From contig JAVGVS010000112.1 of NCBI GenBank assembly GCA_032718565.1, forward strand, positions 1,066,884 to 1,130,883: a DNA stretch of 64,000 nucleotides, given 5' to 3'. A program made the position numbers and the translations under genes. Every line of letters starts with the position of its first letter. Position 1 is the first letter of the stretch. Below are positions 49,001-59,960 of the stretch, in pieces. Under the pieces are notes generated by a model that ran no database searches, was not told the origin of the DNA, and worked only from the letters and a program-made list of their open reading frames with translations. Source of the DNA: Distichodus sexfasciatus. Its lineage: Eukaryota; Chordata; Actinopteri; Characiformes; Distichodontidae.

Positions 49001-52000
49001 GCAGCGCCGTGACAGCTATGTGTAAAGAAGAAAGAGACAATTCTGGTTGTTTTGTTGTTGCATCCCCATTAGGTTTAACTGTTTTATTTGCTGTGGAATT
49101 TGTGCAACAAACAAAACATGATATTAACGATATACTGTATATATTTGACGTACTTTTGACTAAAATAAACGGCATTTATCAGCTTTACTCACTTAAAGAT
49201 ATGACCTAAAGGGCATCTGGATGTAGATTGTAACTACAGTAGTTCGACAGTATACAAATGGGTATCAGTTTAGTGCTAACTAAAAGTTAAATCCTGAACT
49301 GAACTTATCTTATTTGATATTTGTTCTTAGGTAGCATCAAAAGCTACAAACGATGAAGAGCACTCTTACGCAAATTGTACACAATTGTGTGATTATACTA
49401 TTTAAACATTTAGCCATTTTTCCAGGTCTGCTAGCTTTTCTTGGACAAATTATCTAAGTAGCAGAGTACAGTATTCTGACTAAACTTGGGATGTGTGTGT
49501 GTGTGTGTGTGCAGAGCTGAAGGAAGCCCAGAAGAAAAAGCAGCAGATGAAGGAGCGTTTCAGGCAGGAAGAGAGCATTGCCAGCGCCATGGTAGTGTGG
49601 AACAGCGAAGTCCTGCCCAACTGGGAGAGCATGTGAGCTAAACACACCTTGCCTGGTGCAAAAAGTTTCGAACGTCAGAAAGGCCTGTCAGAAAGCTAAA
49701 TGGGAGGATTTTTGGTTTAAGCTACTTCAAGATACTGTTAACAAAGATGAGACAAACTAACAGTTCAAAAGCACATAGGATTCAGAATTTACATCTGGAA
49801 TTAGTACAAATTAGTTTTTGATAAATTCCTATAGCCAAGCTGCTTATTTTCACTGGCCATTGACGCCAAGGCCTATATGATTGGTGTAGGTTAATGCAGT
49901 TAATGCAGTGTCTATTAGACACTAATAAATTAGTGTCCATTAGCACCAGGAATGCATTACAAGCTTTGTCTGTCTTCTAAAAAGTGTGTGCCTAATCTAA
50001 GGAGTAGATTTATATAGGGCTCTTAACACCAGTTATTGTCACAAAGTGTTTTACATATAACCGCCAACCCCCACAACAAGCAAGCCTGAGGCAACAGTGG
50101 CACGGAAAAACTGTTTAGTAGGAAGAAACCTTGAGAGGAACCAAGAGTCGGAAGGGGACTCCATCCACCTCTGGGCCACCGGGGTGCATGAACATTTAAT
50201 ACACAAGTAAACATTAATTCAAGATTAATCAAGAATCTAATAATTAGGGATGTACAACATGGGAATTATCGTTCGATGCCGATATCCAATGTTTTTCATG
50301 CTGCCAGTGCTAATAAATGAGGAAGGCAGAGTTGAGCATGTAAAGGCAAGATATTTTGCTCGCCACTGTGTGCCCAGAATTTTGGCGATATAAACGCTCT
50401 AAGATTTGTATAGTCTATTATTTTGGCAAGTACTTTAGATATACTCTTAGTCTTAAGACAGGGTTTGGCAGTTTCTGTGACAGAGGGCCAGACTCCTGTA
50501 GGTTTTCCACCATACTCGACTTCAGAACATTCACATCTGGTCTCAGGTAGATTCTCACCAGAAGTGTCTCGGCAGGTAGGAGGAAAACCTCCAGGACAAC
50601 GGCCCTGATAGGACCAGAATTGCCCACCCTGTCTTAGGATGAAAATGCTTACTTTTAGTCATGTTAACCTTTTCAGTCTTTCATAGTTTTTTTTTAAATA
50701 TAGTTACATTTTAGTCAACTAATTGTAACAAAGTAATTGTTCATGTTTTTGTGTGCATACACAAAGTTTGTCTAAGTTACAAAGAAAAATCTTAACATCA
50801 TTAAGATAATAGTTGTGAATGTATGAAAAAGCCTTCAATCCCAGGTGGAAAAAGCTGTACTAATGATTGTTCCAAGTATTTTTGTGTGGTTTTTGCTCTT
50901 TGTGCAAGCATTCCAGCCATCCTAACTAGCTAATTTGTGTCGTTTCTAGGCGGGCCACTCGCCGTGTGAGGGACTTGTGGTGGCAGGGCCTTCCGCCCAA
51001 CGTCCGCGGCCGAGTCTGGAGTCTGGCTATCGGGAACGAGCTGAACATCACTTCAGGTATTCAGCATACTCTTGGCAGAAAGAGAGGGGGAACTTTGAAC
51101 AGAGTTGGCAGAGTTGTGCAGCCTTCTCACATTTGTTGCAGCATTTCCTGTGTAATAAGAAACGCTTATAGCAATTTCTATTTGCATGAAGAGGAGCGAT
51201 GATCTGAAACTTGCTGACTTGACCGAGAGGTCAAGGGCTCAGATCTGCAAATCTGAGCAAGACCCGGTGGGAGGGGCTTGAAACTGTTGCAGGGATCACA
51301 AGGCAAATGAATGACACGTAAAATTACATGGGCAAAACATATCGTTATCTACAGAAGTAAGGCCCTGCAGAAAAAGTTTGGGAAGCACAGATGTACAGTG
51401 ACATAGGTTCCAGTTGGTTTCAGCCAATTCACCTTGTTTTGTTTCAGCTCTGGTCACCACAAACTCCTGCAGACCTAAAACTACCATCATGTTCATGTTT
51501 TCATTTCACTGAGATATTTAGGACTCATCCCAATGATTGTCTTGTAAACAATGAGCCTAAAATTAAAAGTTGGAAACCTGAACAAGACCAGGGAGACTGT
51601 CTCTGTAATTAGGAAATGGCAGCTGCTCTGGATAAGAGCATTTCTCTCTCTCTCTCTCTCTCAGAGCTGTACGAGATCTTTCTCTCCCGAGCCAAGGAAC
51701 GCTGGAAGAGCTTCAGTGAAGCAGGCTGTGAGATTGAGTCAGAGGGTACGATCAAACCGGAAGCAACTCTTTCTTTTCCACTCTGTGTGTTTCTGTGTGA
51801 AAGGGAAAGCAGACTCTTTCTCTTTTCTTTCTCTACTTCCTTCACTGACTTCCTCTCCATTTCCATGCACCAGTAACCCTGACATGCTAGTGTTCCTCTA
51901 ATTTGTGTTTTGTTTTCCACCCCTTGACCTTTGACTCCTTTGGCGGTCTCTTGGGTTCGATGAGACCCACACAAGCTCATCTTACTTCCTTCCTCAGTGT

Positions 52001-55000
52001 TGGAGTGTTAGTTCAGAGAAATCTGCAGAGACTGTCAAACTCTTATTGTAGCTATGCAGTAAGTTATGAATATCAAGTACTTCAGCCATCACTCATTTCT
52101 TTGTAATGTCAGATTGCCAAACAACACAGTGTCTGTTTAAAGGCTTTTGGCAGCTGCAAGATGGAGATGGAGGATGGAGTTCACCTTGGTCAGATGCAGT
52201 GCTAGCTACTATATTAAAACAGGAGTTTGCCTGTAGCTTAGTTACATTTAGCGTTCACCACGTGGAAGTGAAACTGCTTGGCTATGACTTCTCTTGTGGA
52301 TTTTAACTTTCTGACTGCAGTTATCACTATTATTAAGTGCTTGTCTACTGACAACAGCTGTTACTTGTTACAGTTTGCACCTTAATTTTGTCTGTAGTGA
52401 CAGATTAAAGCACAGTTTTGAAAGATGCTACATCATAACTTATAAGGGTTAACCACAGCTTTATTCAGGTACAAAAGCAATACACAGTTTATGTCTCATG
52501 TCCATAAATTCTGTTTTTAGTTCATTGTTAGTTGCGTATATGCTCACCAGGATTTTTTTTTATCAGATACATTCTGTATGATTGTTTAAATGATTTTCAT
52601 GTGTCCTTGTGACACCCGCAGCAGACAGTGGTGCATCCCTGGCTGACCGCGAGTCCAGCCTGGATCTGATCAAGCTGGACATTTCCCGCACCTTCCCCTC
52701 TCTCTTCATCTTCCAAAAGGTTAGTGCGTCTGGACTGCTTGGAGGTTTATGTATTTATGAATACACTTACACGGATTAAATTGTGTCTGGCAGAACAGGT
52801 GTGTGTGTGTTGAATTTGGACAAGTTTAAGCAACTTCTGACTCGGTGTCTGTCCTCCTCTCAGGGAGGGCCGTACCATGACCTCCTGCACAGCGTACTTG
52901 GGGCATACACATGCTACCGGCCTGATGTTGGATATGTGAGTATTGTCTGGAAGCACATTTTGCAACACATAAGTTAATGAGACAAGTATCATAGTGGCCA
53001 TTTGCTTCACTTATCATCGTGTTAGCTCTTTTTTCCTTTAAACAACCTTACTTAACTTTTTGCTGTTGATTATTGAAAGATTTATCAGCATTTTTTTTAT
53101 TTAAATAACTGAGATGTGTCAGGTGTCAAGGACATCCAGCCAGATATGACATGCGTAGACCGGCAGATTTAACCATTCATTCAGTCATTCAGTCATTTCT
53201 GATGCTTATTGAATTGATGCCTTTCCCATGGGCTGATGATCAGAAATAATTAGATGATTATCAATCTTTAGTCAATCTTTACTGCCTGATAGAAGTAAAT
53301 GACCATCATTAAGTAGACATTCCCTTTAAACAGATCTTCTTAAAGGAATTTAAACGTGCCAGTAATCTGCTTAATATTTAACATTGTCATGGTGGATTGC
53401 GTTTACCACAAATAAATGACTTTTAGAGTTAGTCACATGGGTTAGTTCATGATTTTGGGGCTCCTTTTAAATGTCATATATTGCCTGCTATATCAGGTTA
53501 AGGATGTCTAAATGGGAATCTACTCCAAGGCCTGATCCAGCATGCTCTGAAGAGTATAAGCAAGGTCCTAACTCTCTGAGCTCATAAAAGATTAAACACT
53601 GAGCATCTTTCTAAAAACTTTCTAACAGAGTAGGGGCAGAACCTCAATGTCCTGCTAAATTCACTAACCACGATTCTTTCAAAGTTGGAATCCTAATCAT
53701 TAGAGCTGGGTATCGTTGCTGATTTCCTGAATCGATTCGATTCCGATTCACAAGGTCATGATCCGATTCAATTCTCAATTCGATTCGATTCGATTCGATA
53801 TCGATTTATTTACAGATTTCTTTGCGTCAATACTAGTTTTGCTTGGTTATAAAATAACTTGTTTTAAAACCGAAGTGTTGCCAAACATCGGCTTTTACGC
53901 CAGACGGTGATTTGAGCGGAGCAGCTTCAGCCATGGCTCTATTTGGTTTCGGTTTCGCCAGTCTCACGTTTTTATAGCTCTCCTTGCGCGGTCGCGAGAA
54001 GTAGTGCACAGCCGCAGGAAAAGATCGATCCGCGAATTTTTGAATCGAACGAGAATCGATATTGATCGGTGAATCGATTTTTTTGAACCCAGCCCTACTA
54101 ATCATCCTGTATTTGTAACTGGCAAATCCTCTCTTGTACCTTTAGCACCTTAGCTGTTTAGTGCTGGTTGATGTGGAGAAACCTTGACATTATGGGTGTT
54201 TAGAAAAGTGCCATTTGATAATCCATTTGTTGTCATGCTGGTTCTAGGTACAGGGAATGTCCTTCATCGCTGCCGTGCTCATCCTCAACCTGGAGGAGGC
54301 GGATGCCTTCATCGCCTTCGCCAACCTCCTCAACAAACCCTGTCAGATGGCGTTCTTCAGAGTGGACCATGAATTAGTAAAAGATCTTACTTAGACTTTT
54401 CCCCACTTTCTGTAGACTCTCTTGTCAGCAGACATCCTGACTCATTGGTTGCTCTTGTTTTGCTTTGACGCCACAGATGCTCAAGTACTTTGCGGCATTC
54501 GAGGTTTTCTTTGAAGAGAACCTGCCCAAGCTGTTTGGTCACTTCCAGGATTCCAATCTCACTCCAGACCTCTATCTGATCGACTGGTAAGTACTAAGCT
54601 GATTGTTGATATAAGCTGAAATTTGATTAAGTCTTGATGCCACGGCCAGATCCCAATATGCTACCACAATGTCACAACCATCTTTGCCAGCATTTGTATA
54701 AATATAACTCCCAATAATCCAAAGTAATTCAAACTCAAGGGGACATTTAGAGTATCTTTGGAGTCACAAGCATGTCAACATTAAACAAAGCTCCTACAGC
54801 TCCTTGAAATCATGTTTCCATCTCCAGCGAGTTTCCACTTATTATTGGGGATGCACGATAATATCTGAATCCTAGGGAATCAGCCGATAATTGCTGAGTT
54901 TTTTTTAAAGTCATTGGCATCGGGCTGATTCTTAGATTTGGCCAATATTTTCAGCTGATATTTTATAGCGCATTTATTGTACGTCGGAAAGATATGGCAT

Positions 55001-56628
55001 GTCCAAAGTCTGTGGTGGCGTTTTATACGGCCCACACCTTCTGTCTTAAAAATGGTGATATTTTGTGCCAACATTCTGAGCATGCAGTAGAACACTTAAT
55101 AGTATAGTAGGTAAGGCGCTTCTATCATACTTTTCTACGCGGTGTGATGGGTTTCAGGAAATAGACGGGGTTGTAATTTAACTGCTCTCTACGCACTAGG
55201 TAGTGGACATGGAGTGTTACACGTGCTTATTTGACTTGGTACACCACAAAGGGAAAGAAGAGACTTTTCCTTAAAATGTGGTGCACTATGCTTGAAATGC
55301 TCCACCCTCGCTTTATACGCTTTATCACTTGGCATGGCGCTGTGCTAGAAATGTCGTTATGTTAGTTATGCCATTATTTTGTGCCAAAATTCTGAGCGGA
55401 ATTTTGGCGAGTAAAATATCTTGTCTTTACCCGTGTCGTTTATCGGTATCGGCAGGTATAAGCATGAAAATATTGGAATAATGGCCAGTCATTCCCTTAT
55501 CGTACATCCCTTCTTATTATTAATTATGTGAAACTGTTGTCAAGGATCTTTCACATGATAATCAGATTTATATTGAAAGAATGTTTCAGAGTTTAGGTAA
55601 ATGAGTCATGTGTATAAAAGCTCCCATGCCAACAGTGGAGCCATGTATGCACAACACATTTATAAGCACTATGACTGATTTATCTGTTTGGTAAAATCAT
55701 CACAATCTGTGTATTGGACTCTGTATGGACCTGCCATGGATTATTGATTAAGGGTGGACTGGGTGGAGTGTGAACATGGATGTATATATGGATTGACACT
55801 TTACACTTGTTAAATGATCTCTAAGCTTCTATGAAGCAGACAAGTTCTCATTATAAAAGTTCAGTGTTGTTTCAAGCTATGCTGTGTTTGGGTCCTTGAA
55901 TTTCAGTGAAAAAAAAAAATCAAAAAGTCCTCTTTAATTCCTGCGGCTGTGTCTCATGCTTTTACAGGATCTTCACGCTCTATAGCAAGTCCCTGCCGCT
56001 GGACGTGGCATGCCGCGTGTGGGACGTGTTCTGCCGGGACGGTGAGGAATTCCTGTTCCGCACAGGCCTGGGCATCCTGCGGCTCTACGAGGATGTGCTA
56101 CTCGGCATGGACTTCATCCACATCGCCCAATTCCTCACGCGGCTGCCCGAAGACGTCTCCACCGAGCGTCTGTTCAGCTGCATTGCCAGCACTCAGATGA
56201 CCAGCGGCAACCGCAAGTGGGCCCAGGTCTGATCCTCTGCTCTGATTGGAGTTGCTCCATTCTAATGCTGGCAGTGAGTGGCAGTTGTGGGTCAAGGGTG
56301 CTAAGGCAGTTTTCATGTTAAATTTAACATGATCTTAGCATATCGTCATCTTAGCGTGCGGTGTACATATCTAAATTCTTAGCTATTGCCTATTGCCCTA
56401 CTTGGATTTTTGTGCATACACTGCAAAGCTGTTTAGTTACTTCTGTTTTCATCTGCCATAATCCTTCTTTTTTTATGCCTTAATACAGAGGGCGTCCCAC
56501 AAGTGTTGCTTTAGTTCCCTTTATATGCTCCTTTCAATTTTAGGTCTTTTCTTTTTCAGGTCTTTACTGCACTAATGAAGGACAAGGAGACAGACAAAAG
56601 CAGCAGTCCATCCCTGAAAGGCTCCTGA
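37009..56628 (+). CDS. tbc1d12: TBC1 domain family member 12 (RabGAP-like), complete, 13 coding exons
   Basis: Exons: 37,009-37,781; 40,521-40,632; 46,027-46,148; 48,755-48,837; 49,515-49,632; 50,950-51,056; 51,665-51,745; 52,622-52,719; 52,864-52,935; 54,248-54,376; 54,477-54,586; 55,968-56,226; 56,560-56,628. They total 2,133 bases, 710 residues plus TGA, all GT-AG and in frame. The N-terminus (1-257) is Ser/Pro-rich and probably disordered. APGWKLFGKVPPRE follows in exon 2. Residues about 337-403 are charged and helical. The TBC domain is about 413-660, starting at LWWQGLPPNVRGRVW. Both catalytic fingers are present: Arg488 in IKLDISR and Gln524 in YVQGMSF. The C-terminus (VFTALMKDKETDKSSSPSLK) is closer to TBC1D12 than to TBC1D14, and noc3l next door agrees. 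TBC1D12 is known to bind Rab11 on recycling endosomes. The start was chosen because it is the first ATG of the long frame and follows a uORF; a and b paralogues cannot be told apart. Confidence 0.92.
37782..40520 (+). other. tbc1d12 intron 1 (between coding exons 1 and 2)
   Basis: This is AT-rich with a short (CA)n at about 38,526-38,543. No gene or clear transposon is seen. Confidence 0.6.
43135..43322 (+). mobile_element. tRNA-derived SINE
   Basis: An A-box-like TTAGCATAACAGTTAGGG (about 43,150-43,167) and a perfect B-box GGTTCGAATCC (43,195-43,205) give an internal RNA polymerase III promoter. The body has GGTGCTCATGAGCAAGGTAC and CCCTAAGCACTGCTCCCTGG, and the tail is TTGTCATAAAAAAG. The same family lies at 46,675-46,810 (degraded) and on the minus strand at 63,125-63,520. 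Confidence 0.8.
43489..43738 (+). other. CpG-rich open segment in tbc1d12 intron 2 (possible cryptic exon or foreign insert)
   Basis: A frame open from the TAG near 43,486 to TGA at about 43,736 encodes a Pro/Ser/Ala-rich peptide (SPPAIAIPDVVSPTVPNPAN, IPQPKPARRISQDSV). It has no ATG and many CpG dinucleotides, in sharp contrast to the surrounding AT-rich intron. A pyrimidine-rich tract with CCCTAG lies upstream at about 43,430. I do not recognise the protein. It may be a fragment of a retroelement gag or an alternative exon. Confidence 0.35.
46149..48754 (+). other. tbc1d12 intron 3
   Basis: It holds a degraded SINE (46,675-46,810; GGTTAGCGTAACGGTTAG) and a probable hAT fragment at about 47,249-47,752 (TAGGGGTCGACTGATTATC to ATCAGTATGAGCCCTA, inverted TAGGG ends). 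No gene is seen. Confidence 0.5.
49492..49514 (+). promoter_or_regulatory. (TG)n tract directly at the acceptor of tbc1d12 coding exon 5
   Basis: A (TG)10-type run leads straight into GCAG/AG at 49,511-49,515, replacing the usual pyrimidine tract. A good branch-point candidate (GACTAAAC, about 49,478-49,485) lies upstream. UG repeats in RNA are known binding sites for TDP-43-type proteins. Confidence 0.6.
49633..50949 (+). other. tbc1d12 intron 5
   Basis: A hAT-like left end (TTAGGGATGTACAAC...CCGATATCC, about 50,245-50,290) is visible, similar to the termini of the element at 54,846. The rest is plain intron. Confidence 0.45.
51641..51664 (+). promoter_or_regulatory. (CT)n microsatellite as the pyrimidine tract of tbc1d12 coding exon 7
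   Basis: TTTCTCTCTC... runs without interruption into TCAG at 51,661-51,664. Exon 7 is 81 bases, so skipping it would keep the reading frame. Confidence 0.65.
51746..52621 (+). other. tbc1d12 intron 7
   Basis: No repeat or gene is recognised. It ends in a NAGNAG acceptor, CAGCAG at 52,619-52,624, so exon 8 may begin at 52,622 or 52,625. Confidence 0.6.
53701..54097 (-). mobile_element. hAT MITE copy B in tbc1d12 intron 9, inverted relative to copy A
   Basis: The 397-base element starts TAGAGCTGGGTATCG and ends GAACCCAGCCCTA. Perfect 8-bp duplications CTAATCAT flank it (53,693-53,700 and 54,098-54,105). On the minus strand it carries the same BED-finger-like stub (ATG near 53,934; ADVWQHFGFKTSYFITKQN). 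It is highly similar to 36,390-36,790 along its whole length. Confidence 0.85.
54846..55512. mobile_element. hAT-type element in tbc1d12 intron 11
   Basis: The ends TGGGGATGCACGATAA and (reverse complement) AAGGGATGTACGATAAGG are flanked by perfect 8-bp duplications CTTATTAT (54,838-54,845 and 55,513-55,520). No transposase frame is present; the open frame at 54,880-55,095 has no recognisable domain. Confidence 0.8.
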
Positions 56629-57287
56629 CTACTTTCACAGCTGTACAAAGGTTAATAAAGGTCAACGGTTTATGAAAACGAAAGTCTTCTTGAAGACTGA
56701 AGTAAAACTGGTTTTTCTCTGGAACAATTGGCAGTATTGCAGAAGTGGAAAGGTTGTGGTTTTGTAGCCTGTGGGACTTAATTCTGAGTTTTTATTTATG
56801 TGGACGGGTGGAAAAAAAAGCTTTCGTTTGGTGTGTGTTTTTGGGCAGAATACACCAACCACACCAGAATGTTCCACCAGCTTCTTCTTGTACTGTACTC
56901 AAGACCAGCAAGATTTCTTTTATTCCCTATTTGTTAAACTTTTTTAAAATCCTTCATATAATTCCACAAAATTTAACACCTGGTGCATTGTAACAAAAGG
57001 ACCAATATAATATTTTTGTCCTCCATTTCTTGTATTCTGATGCTGCTTTCCTCTTCTAACAAAGCTGAACATGCTAACTAAAGATGCACTTGAAGCTGTA
57101 AGGCTAAAATGAAGGATGCTAGTTTAGTGAGGGACGCCACACACTAGCATGCTAAAGTGGCTAGTTAGTTAGCGAAGGAAAGCTTTTAATGTCCCTTTAA
57201 AACTGTGTGTTTAATTTATTTATTTTTGATAAATAATTGCAGACACAGCACTAAGATAACTATGGTTGCATATTAGGGACACTGCAG

Positions 57288-57365
<78 letters not shown>

Positions 57366-58620
57366 TCTGAGGAAAAAATTTATTCAGAGATATAAGTAGC
57401 TAATTTACGAGAAGAATAAAAAAACAGATATTCTCAGGCATTGTAAAGACTAATTTGCAAGAAAGAATTCCCTAAATTAATGTCAGGTAATTTTTTTTCA
57501 AATTTTATGACTTTAATTGGAATTTCATACTGCCTCCCCCAATTATTATTCTTTGTTTAAACAATCTACAGTGACCCTAATACGCCTTTGTGTGCTAGGC
57601 TTCGTAAACGGAAGTCTTGTCTTAGCCGCGTTCATTGGCTAGAAAACCAACCTTTGAATGCACTCGCTAATATGCTTGAAATTCCTATCCGTTTTCTTTC
57701 ATTGTTAGTCATATTTGCATGTTTGCGCAGAACGACTCTTACCCAAATATTGGGGGAAAAGTTTATACGCAAAAAATAAAGGTGATTTTGTCTGATCAAG
57801 CTGGGTTTTCCAATAAGACCCCAATCGTGCAATGAAGATTAAAGCAGGTCATATTAGACTTTGCATCTGTGTGTCTGTGTAGATAGAGCTTTTACTGAGG
57901 GTTTGCACTAAAGTTGCAGTCGTCTCTTCTTCTTTTTAGTTTCAGAACAGTTCTTCCTTAAAAAAGCAGCATAGACTAGGTAAGCTAGTTTGTGATGGCT
58001 GTTTGTTACAGCTGATTTTGAAGCTGACTGAGGGTCCAAATCTTAAACTCCTCCTAAGTGGGTCTTGGTGGACCAGCTTAAGATGGTGACCAGCTAAAAC
58101 CAGCTTACAAAGCCAAATTGTTCTTTTATTTTCTGACTGATTAAATTTGGTGTCACTTGTTCAAAGTGAGCACTCGTCTGATTCAAGTCTGCATTGTCTA
58201 AAGAAAGTTATCTGTGTGGTTAAGGTACTCAAAAAAGGACTTTACACTACATTTTCATGCTCGCAAGGAAAACATTTTATACAAATTCCTGAATTTTGGC
58301 ATTTTAAAATGAAATTTTGATTTGTATTTTGATATTACTTTCCCACCTCTCCTTTTAACATTTGACCAAATACATTATTTTTCTTTGGGACCTAACTTTG
58401 GTGCGTTTTTGTTTGTTTTGTAAACTGAGTTGGACGTGTTGTTGAATGATTTTAAAATGTGGCTGTATGTTTCAAATTCAGATTTGTTTCTTTTTCTACT
58501 CACTCCATCTCTTTTATTGTACAGCTTTCATACTCGTCAATGAGGTGAATTGTAAATATGTGATGAAATGGAAACCACTAATGTAGAGCACATGTAAATA
58601 AACATAAGATGGAAATGTGT
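56629..58620 (+). terminator. tbc1d12: tbc1d12 3' UTR and polyadenylation signals
   Basis: After the stop, a proximal AATAAA lies at 56,654-56,659 and a distal one at 58,597-58,602 (TGTAAATAAACATAAG). The distal signal is followed by GT-rich sequence (CGTGTGTGTATATG), the expected downstream element, so it is the likelier main site and gives a ~2-kb 3' UTR. A (TAA)n microsatellite lies inside at 57,290-57,363. The small open frames here are chance. Confidence 0.6.
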
Positions 58621-58984
58621 CGTGTGTGTATATGACCTTAATCAAGGGTCCAAAATGTATTTGATAGTTTGAAAAATATTTGTTTATGAATCAAAGGGTA
58701 AATATTTCACAGAAGGCCACAAACAAATCCAACCAATTAAGTAGCTTAAAATTTGAACGATTTGAAATCTCCAGGGAAGTAAACAAGATATAGATCTACA
58801 CTGAACTATGTGCAATCAAAATTCTCAAGATATTTTCCATAATATAATAAATATGCATTTGGTTCTTAAAGTGTGTGTCTAATGTTAAATTCAAATGTTT
58901 TTGAGTGAGTGCATAAGTAATGTCAACATTCTTTCATTCATTCATTAGAAAAGACGGTGTTATGAACAATTTAAAGAATCAGAT

Positions 58985-59400
58985 CCTTCGAATCAATAGA
59001 CTCAGACTCTAACTCGCTCTTTGTTTCCCTAACATTTTCTTCCGTTCTTTTAAATCAATTGACTCGGGTGATTCAATGAGTCGAAGCCTCGTTTCTCCAT
59101 CACTAGTTAGCGAGTTGTTTTCCTCCACACCACTAGAGGACGCGAGGGGAGCAGGACGGCTTTCCGAATCAATTGACTCAGATTATGTAATGAGTCAGAG
59201 TCTCGTTTTTACATCACCCCACACACTATCTCTCTCACTAAGTTTCTCTCTCTCTCTCTTATCCCTAACTTTTTAGATGTGTTGGCTCATATGATTCGAT
59301 GAGTCGAAGGCCTTGTTTCTGTATCATTAGCAGCTGTCCTCCACAATGCTAGAGGGCGCAGTTGAACCAAGACCGCCCGAGAGCCGCCTCGTGTCGGTGC
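58985..59400. repeat. Degenerate ~110-bp tandem repeat between tbc1d12 and noc3l with AP-1- and CTCF-like words
   Basis: The theme AATCAATTGACTCAG...AATGAGTCGAAGCCTCGTTT recurs at about 58,993, 59,053, 59,164 and 59,285. TGACTCA/TGAGTCA words match AP-1. CCACTAGAGGACGCG (59,130-59,144) and CTAGAGGGCGC (59,349-59,359) match the CTCF core nearly and fully. The block directly precedes the noc3l start. Confidence 0.5.
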
Positions 59401-59521
59401 TGTGTGTTTAGTTTCCTGCGCATGTGTGTGAGGGAGAAACACATGTTGAGCAGTGCGAGTTTGCGCTTCATGGTTACTTTGACGCCGTAGTTTTGCCGTT
59501 GGGGCTGTATACGGGAGAAAC

Positions 59522-59761
59522 ATGGCGCCGGTGAGTTATGTGCGACTTCTTCAAGTTGTTACCTGCGAGAGCGACGAGCGGCTTGTGGAGAAATGAGCTA
59601 ATGCTAACGCTAACGCTAACGCTGCCGCAGCGCGGATTCCGGCTGGGGGAACTGCGTGAATTTTCCGACTGTCTGTTTTTCTGTTCGTCTCTCTGTCTGC
59701 CTGTTTCTCCCTGTATCTCTCTAATGATGTGTTTCCATCTGTGAATCTGTGTATGTGAGGG

Positions 59762-59792
<31 letters not shown>

Positions 59793-59929
59793 CTCTGTCT
59801 CTGTATCTCTGTCTCTGTATCTCTCTCTCTGTATCTCTGTCTCTGTATCTCTGTCTCTCTGTCTCTGTATCTCTCTCTCTGTATCTCTCTAATGATGTGT
59901 TTCCATCTGTGAATCTGTGTATGTGAGGG

Positions 59930-59960
<31 letters not shown>

